A DNA stretch of 64,000 nt from Phoronis australis. Taxonomy: Eukaryota; Phoronida; Phoronidae. Position numbers and translations under genes: made by a program. The notes beneath the pieces are model-generated. The model did not search any database and was not told where the DNA came from. It saw only the letters and a list, made by a program, of their open reading frames with translations. This document shows positions 55,401-64,000 of this stretch, in pieces. The DNA lies in assembly GCA_002633005.1 (NCBI GenBank), contig NMRA01000035.1, forward strand, positions 414,863 through 478,862, written 5' to 3'. The stretch's first letter is position 1. The number at the start of each line of letters is the position of its first letter.

Positions 55401-58378
55401 AATTGTGGACAACATTCACAGCTTAGTTCACAAAAAGAATTTTACTAATGAAGTAAGAATCACAATTTCTTAAGTACAATGCTTGTTGTATACGCATGTT
55501 CAAATTGGGCAAAACAATGCAAAATTAAGAATGAAGAAATAATGCAACACATAATGTTTAGTTAGCTATTTGTTTTAAGCAATGTTAAAAACCTATTTCT
55601 TTGAGAGATTAGGGATAAACCAATAAAAATCAACGCAATTAGTATTTTTATCTGTTAATTTTCGAAGAGTAACTGTACAGTAAAGTTTAGATATATGTGC
55701 AGAACACGACAATATGGTAAGCGCAGTTTATTTTTTTATCAACATTTCTCATCATAACTAAGATATTAATATTTTTTTTACTTTCTTTCCTAATACAGAA
55801 GTAAATTATCAACACAAGATCAAAGACAGAGCGTTTTAGAAATCATGCAGTGAAAAATAAAGGCCAACAAACAGCATTATTGCTTCTGGTCAGTGTTTTT
55901 TTAAGAAAATCGATGCAGTGATGCGCTATTTTATAATTGTCCACATGCTCAAAAAGAAGTCACCTGAGCTATCTGAAATGGGTCAGAATCCTACTTTTTT
56001 GCCTCCAGTCACCCAATGCCAGCTAAAATGGGTTGAGATAATTCTTTTTGCCCCCCAGCACCACCTGATGCCAGAGAAATGGATTGGTATCATTTTTCAT
56101 TTTATGCAACATCACCAGGCACATCACTTTAAGATCACAGCAGACCAGAACCAAGTACACTAGTCATTTGGTCTTACCGTAAGATCACAGATCACAGCCT
56201 ACCTTTTCAAGATTAGCTATGCTCCCAATGTGCTCACCACGAAGGTCCAGCTCATACACTTTACTAGGCTCTGTCTCCTGGGATCTTTCAAGCTGAAACA
56301 AAACGTCACTGTAAAGTGTACAGCAAAACACTTTTTAACAGTTATAGTACTTAATTAATTGGCAGCTTTAGCATCTGATAACCTCAGTTACTGATCAGAA
56401 GTACCAATCTTACAATTAGTAACTATTTAAGTCCCGGAACAACACACAAAAGAAATGTATAACTTCAGAAATTAAGTACATATTCAACAAAATTGTGCTT
56501 GGGAATGCTTTTAGCTTCCATTCGTACAGGATGAAACACATAATTCAGAAGAAATCACTTTCTAACGTGAAAGTGATTCGCTAAATAAGTTTCAATTAAA
56601 AAGCTGTTTGAAAAACAGTGGCTAAAACTGAAAATAATAGTAATTCCAACATAAACAAAGGAGCAAATCTGGCACCCAAAATACGCTTTTTGTTCAAACA
56701 GTATGATATAAAACTCACAATTTCTTTGAACTTAATCACCCGACCAGTATCTGCACTATCGTCATCAAATCCAGAAAAGCTGAGCGTAGAACTTGTGCGA
56801 ACATCATCAATCCCTCCACTAGTAGGCCTTCTGTACTGTTTAGATAAGCTACTCGCTGACTGTGGGGTCTCCACATTAACAAATTTGATGTCCTGGTCAG
56901 AGAACCCTTCATTGGCATTCACTGTATCCGCTCCAGAATGTTTTCGTGATTGTTTCGTTGACTTGGTTTTGGGAACCGAGTGAAGGGCTTTCACAGGTTG
57001 AGGGCGTTTACCACCAGATGAGGACCTGAAGATGTGTGTTAATAACTGTATTAATTTGCTATATTTACAAAGATAATTAGCTCTATATCACTGAATTCTT
57101 TCACTATCAAAAAAGGAGGCTGTCACCTCTGGCGAGTAATTTTCGAGCCCTTTTTGCACTTGTAAGATTTCTAAGTGTGCTCACTAGTTGTGTTTTAACT
57201 GTTAGTTGAAATATTGAACATCCTAGAGTGATTCATATGATTGACCATATGTGATAATATGTAAATTTTGTTGCGCATGCCAAAAAGTGGCACAATCTCA
57301 CGTGTGGGATGCAGGACAATTAAAGCTTCAAAAAGTGGGACGGTCCCATCGAAAGCGGGACAGTTGGCAAGTACACCATAGAATGAGACTGTCTCTGTGT
57401 TGTGTTACAACTACTACAGTACTATGATCATAGGCATCCTCAGCTTCTGATCGTCCCCAATACATTATATACACACTACAAGGTATGACACTCTGGACAA
57501 GGAATTCCATAGTGTTCCACGGAAATTACTGATGTGTCACGGTACGTCACGACATCAATAACAACACACAGACTCTTAGCCCAAAGCCCAAAAGACGGTA
57601 ACGGTCTCTGCTTAGCCAGACCATTTCGTAACCTTTCGTGATGAACCGGCAATTGTCATCCATCCGTTCATCATCGGATAATTCTGTACCAGTACGCATC
57701 TGCTTTTTGGGGAGAATTTTGTGCTTTGACCACAAATTTGCAGGACACTGTAAATGCTATCAGAAGAAAGAACAATTGCCCATGGTTTGTTGAACCCATT
57801 TTGTGCAAATTTCTTGAGTTTTGTGTTTGACATGGACGGCTGAAGAGAAGCACCTGTGGGATTCCTTGTCCCAAGTGTCATACCCTGTAGTATTATATAC
57901 AGTGTATTGCGGACAATCAGAAGCTGAGGACGTCTATCTATACGATGAATTTGTCGTCTGATTATGTTGCGAGTATCATTATTTTACGTAGAGTTTACAT
58001 GAAATTAGTAATCACTTAAAATAGAACATAACAAATACCCATCTCTGACCCAGATAACTCTGATGTTATGTGCTTCAGAGAACTTCTATTTACTACTGGG
58101 AAACTTATTTCCCGTACCCACAGCCCGGCTTAAGCCAAGGCAAGGGCAAGGCTCGGACAGGGCGCTCATCCTAACTTAAGTCTCAATCCTCAGGAAGTCA
58201 GGCTCAGGTGAAGCAGATAATTACACAAGTTCCAAGAAATACATCACATTATCACAACCTACCTCCCTTCTTGTAGATTTTTAGTTAATTTAAGTTTTTG
58301 GTTTGCAGCCGATTTTGGTGCTCCGTCAAGATCAGATCTTCCGGGCTTTGTGCCTGAACTGCGCGTTCTGGCACTCAT
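46337..58378 (-). CDS. SDS22-like leucine-rich-repeat protein, 13 exons, complete
   Basis: Exons in translation order: 58263-58378, 56719-57025, 56203-56292, 55123-55306, 54063-54205, 53270-53356, 52264-52335, 51679-51734, 50921-51002, 48264-48398, 47699-47765, 47067-47148, 46337-46493. Lengths sum to 1,578 bp, giving 525 aa with consistent phases. Residues 1-140 are low-complexity and rich in Ser, Lys and Arg. About 150-424 are LRRs of the 22-residue SDS22 type (for example LRVLDLSSNLIRKIDNL, LRELKLYDNRIEVLENL, LEELHAAGNRL, VLNLSNNNIITL, LELLNIADNKI), closed by a cap reading GNPVC then LPELDVLDG. Residues 425-446 are basic (LKRPSARAAAPVMRPMSANS). 447-485 look like a helix that may form a short coiled coil. 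The tail is Ser-rich. LRR proteins of this layout often act as scaffolds at centrosomes, cilia or phosphatases, but I do not recognise the orthologue and infer no specific role. Confidence 0.9.
47067..47148 (-). CDS. LRR gene exon 12, helical segment
   Basis: 82 bp, phase 1 to 2: ISARLVESQMKALANDMSSF then EAKIAD. Heptad-like spacing suggests a short coiled coil. Acceptor CTTTCAG, donor GTAAAC. Confidence 0.85.
47371..47498. mobile_element. Inverted-repeat element in LRR gene intron
   Basis: Arms 47371-47409 and 47460-47498 pair (GGTTCTCT, GGGCCTTTAT and CAACTTCAA against their complements). Ends GGTTCTC and GAGAACC. 128 bp. Confidence 0.55.
47699..47765 (-). CDS. LRR gene exon 11, basic linker
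   Basis: 67 bp, phase 0 to 1: LLKRPSARAAAPVMRPMSAN. Acceptor CTCTAG, donor GTAAGC. Confidence 0.82.
48264..48398 (-). CDS. LRR gene exon 10, LRR cap
   Basis: 135 bp, phase 0 to 0: FSSLAELFISGNPVCLEDGE through MLLPELDVLDG, the usual end of an SDS22-type repeat array. Donor GTATGT; an earlier internal GTGAGA was not used because it would drop the cap. Confidence 0.88.
49203..50800 (+). mobile_element. tRNA-derived SINE split by an inverted-repeat element
   Basis: Pol III A box TAGCTCAGCGG at 49213-49223 in a tRNA-like head (GGGGCGACAGTAGCTCAGCG), and B box GGTTCAATTCT at 50630-50640 followed by a non-tRNA tail ending near AATAAACATCC. The two boxes should be about 35-50 bp apart but are separated by about 1.4 kb of inserted DNA. 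Confidence 0.65.
49257..50624. mobile_element. Non-autonomous transposon with 28-bp perfect inverted ends
   Basis: Ends GCCCGGTCTCCAATCTCCGT and on through ACTCAGAC are perfect inverted repeats over 28 bp (49257-49284, 50597-50624). Inside each end, degenerate TACTC/GAGTA units continue for about 200 bp in opposite orientation. No transposase seen. Sits inside the SINE, between A and B boxes. Confidence 0.7.
50921..51002 (-). CDS. LRR gene exon 9
   Basis: 82 bp, phase 2 to 0: VKSLAVLFPNLELLNIADNK then IDTWAAM. The acceptor AAATAG is used because the next AG would put TAG in frame. Confidence 0.85.
51679..51734 (-). CDS. LRR gene exon 8
   Basis: 56 bp, phase 0 to 2: VLNLSNNNIITLNTLGKL plus split residue. 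Acceptor TTTCAG, donor GTGAGT. Confidence 0.88.
52264..52335 (-). CDS. LRR gene exon 7
   Basis: 72 bp, phase 0 to 0: LQEVDLSCNRLTDVSGLKGM then TKLT. Acceptor CTTACAG, donor GTAAGT. Confidence 0.88.
52382..52413 (+). repeat. CTG microsatellite
   Basis: About ten CTG triplets with one GTG interruption, in an LRR gene intron. Confidence 0.9.
53270..53356 (-). CDS. LRR gene exon 6
   Basis: 87 bp, phase 0 to 0: AVNSLPNLEELHAAGNRLRT then VPDLGRCKK. Acceptor GTTTGCAG, donor GTACGC. Confidence 0.9.
53701..53823 (-). pseudogene. Decayed duplicate of LRR gene exon 5
   Basis: Reads LRIDCNILLMIHSGRLAP where exon 5 reads LRIDCNLLLKIDPGELAP, and an AG remains at the expected acceptor position (TTCAAG). 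Homology continues at DNA level beyond that stretch with small indels and loss of the NNKL motif. The donor is gone. Probably a relic of tandem exon duplication within the repeat array. Confidence 0.7.
54063..54205 (-). CDS. LRR gene exon 5
   Basis: 143 bp, phase 1 to 0. LKALKKLKSLRIDCNLLLKI and LTVLDISNNKLDSLA; donor GTGAGT. A decayed copy of this exon lies 240 bp away in the next intron (53701-53823). Confidence 0.92.
54650..54860. repeat. Dispersed repeat, inverted relative to 22788-23000
   Basis: Contains GTGTTCTCCACACTCAAAAA, CACTTTGAAAATTCA and CAGGTCACAACAGGTC, complementary to the stretch in the SLC17 intron. Confidence 0.6.
55123..55306 (-). CDS. LRR gene exon 4, three LRRs
   Basis: 184 bp, phase 0 to 1. 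LRVLDLSSNLIRKIDNLYAN, LRELKLYDNRIEVLENL, LCHLQLQHNRLKTIG; acceptor TTTTAG, donor GTGAGT. Confidence 0.93.
56203..56292 (-). CDS. LRR gene exon 3, first LRR strand
   Basis: 90 bp, phase 0 to 0: LERSQETEPSKVYELDLRGE then HIGSIANLEK. Acceptor GTTTCAG, donor GTAGGC. Confidence 0.9.
56719..57025 (-). CDS. LRR gene exon 2, disordered N-terminus
   Basis: 307 bp, phase 2 to 0, acceptor ATCTTCAG, donor GTGAGT. Rich in Ser, Lys, Thr and Asp (SSSGGKRPQPVKALHSVPKT, TLSFSGFDDDSADTGRVIKF). Confidence 0.88.
57433..57935. mobile_element. Diverged relative of the TDP2-intron foldback element
   Basis: Ends ATCCTCAGCTTCTGATCGTC and GACAATCAGAAGCTGAGGAC, and inner blocks ACTACAAGGTATGACACT, GAAAGAACAATT and CATGGTTTGTTGAACCC are shared with 39854-40538. 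In LRR gene intron 1. No target duplication found. Confidence 0.7.
58263..58378 (-). CDS. LRR gene exon 1, start codon
   Basis: 116 bp, ATG at 58378-58376, reads MSARTRSSGTKPGRSDLDGA, leaving in phase 2 at donor GTAGGT. Basic and polar, no signal peptide. Confidence 0.85.
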
Positions 58379-60323
58379 GCTCAGCAGAGATTTAGTCCTG
58401 ATCAAGTCGCTAAGACAGCCATTTTGGAATGTGTACTAACGACGCACCAAAAGTCGGTTTCGATTAAATTTGAATCGATAAACCAAAGCCTTGTAACATA
58501 ACTGCACATCCGAAATAATTTGTGTTAATCAAAGATGCTGCAAAAGTTCACCTACAAATGAAGAAAATCCAAATGGTGGAGAGAATTTGGCAAAAAGATA
58601 GTTTTCATAAAATCCGATAGATGACACTAGCTTACAGAGGTTGCCGAAGATCCCTGTCAATCTGAATGATCTTACTTGTGGTCTCAGTCGCGGCCGAACC
58701 CAGTGGTAGGTTAAGCGTAGTTGAAACTATGTAAAATCCTTGCGAAATTTCGTAAAATCGGATTCGGTAGAGTTTCGAATAGTTCCGTTTACTTTGACAG
58801 TTTTATAAATCCTCTGCGGCAACCATTTTTGGATAGCACTTTTAATTGTCCTGATTTAGGCGCCGCTTCTTAATCTTACACTACAGCGTTATGCAAGTGC
58901 AGCTGACGGTCCCCTCATTGCTCAACTGTTTGAGAGACAATTAGTGCTCAACGACTGTCATGTAGCAGTTTGTTTGTACGTGTACCCGGCATGCTCTTTA
59001 CTTATTAAGTTTACTGTATTTTAAGAAGTGTGTCAATTTATGATTTATCCTCTGACACGCGTCGATCGCCGATATGGAAAACTGAGATGAAAACGCATAT
59101 TGGCGGGCTTTGGCCAGTGCATCACGCACTGAAGGAAACCAAATCCCGTTTCAGCGAGTTTAGTCACCAGATAGCTGGTTCTGTCACCTGGGATGGATTA
59201 CATAAAACTTCAAAATTATCCACTGGATAAGTTTGATTGCTGCATGACGTCAGGTGCATTGTTCAACAATAACAAGGTGGCGCGTGATAATGCGACGTCA
59301 TTGTTGCTATACGGCATTTACCTTTCCTGCAACTTGAAACTGGTGATTGGTACCTCCCCTGAGCGATAAAAGCTTTAGTAACCGTAACACTTTCCCACTG
59401 TATCATAAATATGGTTTTGTGTACTAGCCGACCTTCAACTGTCGTCGTGTAACTTGCTTAAAGCGTTTGTCACGCGCAGGCTCCGTGACTTTCAAAGTTG
59501 CTTGGAACTAACAGAACTGAATAGCTAGAAATATACTGAATGTCATTTTCAATATATTTAAATGAATAAGTCGTATTTAGCATCTATTCATAGGCCAAGT
59601 GCGGATGAAGTGGCAGTAAACAGGGGAAGATTTAGTAATGCTATAACCTCGCCAACTAAAATCTAGCCAACATCACGTTCTCACATTAAAAATACGCGGC
59701 AACATATCAAGTAATCTCACGAAATCTTACTTTCTAACGAGGTCCTAGCGATACTGATCTCTACTGAAGTCTTCCATTACAAAACCTAAATTAATCTCAA
59801 GCTGTTGCTTGGTCAAATTGGAGGAGATTTCTGGGTTCCAAAAAAACAAACCGTTTGCCTACGCCCGAAGGCGGATCTACTAAGTGTTCAAACCCCCCGT
59901 TGGGACAAGACCAAAATTTAAAATCGAAAAAAATTTCAACAGAAAAACGAAATCAGCTACTAAAAACCACAACAAATCTTACAGTCTAAGGGGCAAACCC
60001 TTCCTTCTCCTCAGCGCTATGCGCCTCGGATTCCCTTGAATCCTAGGGTTTGTACGTTGAAAAATTTGGGTTTGTGGTAGTTATTGCCACCTCCACCAAA
60101 AAAAAATTCTAGAAAAACAAGACTAGCGTCGGCCACCATCAGCATGAACCGGTTGGACAATTCTTAGGTGTACCTGCCCATTTCATTCTAAACATGTCAA
60201 CCCTTTTGTCAAACATGAATAACGAAAACTATTTGCCTTTTCTCCCAAACACTTATGTTTGAAAACATGCTTTTTAGGGCAGCTCAGCAAAAATAACAAA
60301 ACACCATTCACCAGCTAAGACCG
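58379..60323. other. Intergenic region: LRR gene promoter side and RPL10 3' side
   Basis: No gene recognised. The first few hundred bases should hold the LRR gene promoter and 5' leader. 59830-60120 has A-rich blocks and an unusual GC patch (CGCTATGCGCCTCGG) that may be an unrecognised mobile element. Confidence 0.35.
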
Positions 60324-60329
60324 TTTATT
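60324..60329 (-). promoter_or_regulatory. RPL10 poly(A) signal
   Basis: AATAAA on the minus strand, 24 bp after the stop codon. The short 3' UTR is usual for ribosomal protein genes. Confidence 0.75.
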
Positions 60330-60353
60330 TTTCGCATGTTTTTCACATAACAA

Positions 60354-64000
<3,647 letters not shown>

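Overview
The window looks like nuclear DNA from an animal, most likely a marine invertebrate deuterostome or a similar highly heterozygous invertebrate. The species cannot be named from the sequence. The evidence is AT-rich DNA, short exons with GT-AG introns, metazoan gene families, degenerate TTAGGG-type repeats, and many young mobile elements (Kolobok-type and other THAP-coding DNA transposons, hAT miniature elements, a Mutator-like foldback, Tx1/L1-type and CR1/L2-type LINEs). Two long stretches occur twice, each pair joined at an assembly gap, which suggests uncollapsed haplotypes.

Four host genes can be reconstructed exon by exon with consistent splice phases. (1) A sialin-type SLC17 anion transporter lies on the minus strand from about 29.7 kb down to 6.0 kb. 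Ten coding exons are seen, giving 515 residues without the first exon. (2) TDP2, tyrosyl-DNA phosphodiesterase 2, lies on the plus strand at 39,561-44,716, with five exons and 342 aa, apparently complete. (3) An SDS22-like leucine-rich-repeat protein lies on the minus strand at 58,378-46,337, with thirteen exons and 525 aa, complete. (4) Ribosomal protein L10 lies on the minus strand from 63,459 to 60,354. Four exons are seen, and its first exon must lie beyond the right edge. TDP2 and the LRR gene are tail to tail, the LRR gene and RPL10 are in tandem, and SLC17 and TDP2 appear divergent. The genes belong to unrelated pathways (lysosomal or vesicular transport, DNA repair, an LRR scaffold, translation), so this is an ordinary animal neighbourhood and not an operon or dedicated system.

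Layout. 1-5.9 kb: repeats, telomere-like DNA, a decayed LINE and a small inverted-repeat element. 6-16.6 kb: 3' half of SLC17, with about 2.5 kb present twice around a 199-bp N gap; each copy holds a Kolobok-type insertion that the other lacks. 16.6-26.8 kb: middle of SLC17, with introns full of repeats. 26.2-33.6 kb: second duplicated segment, around a single N, containing the N-terminal SLC17 exon, a hAT miniature element sitting on that exon's splice donor, and the 5' half of a Tx1/L1-like LINE. One copy carries a 1,476-bp THAP transposon. 33.6-39.5 kb: rest of the LINE, then unannotatable intergenic DNA. 39.5-44.8 kb: TDP2 with a foldback element and a hairpin element in its introns. 46.3-58.4 kb: LRR gene, with a decayed copy of its fifth exon and a SINE split by an inverted-repeat element. 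58.4-64 kb: intergenic DNA and RPL10.

I found no credible undescribed biological system. The most informative observations are structural: likely false duplications with filled and empty transposon sites, a duplicated SLC17 exon carrying a stop codon, loss of a normally conserved histidine in SLC17, a splice donor formed at a transposon junction, and a decayed duplicate LRR exon.
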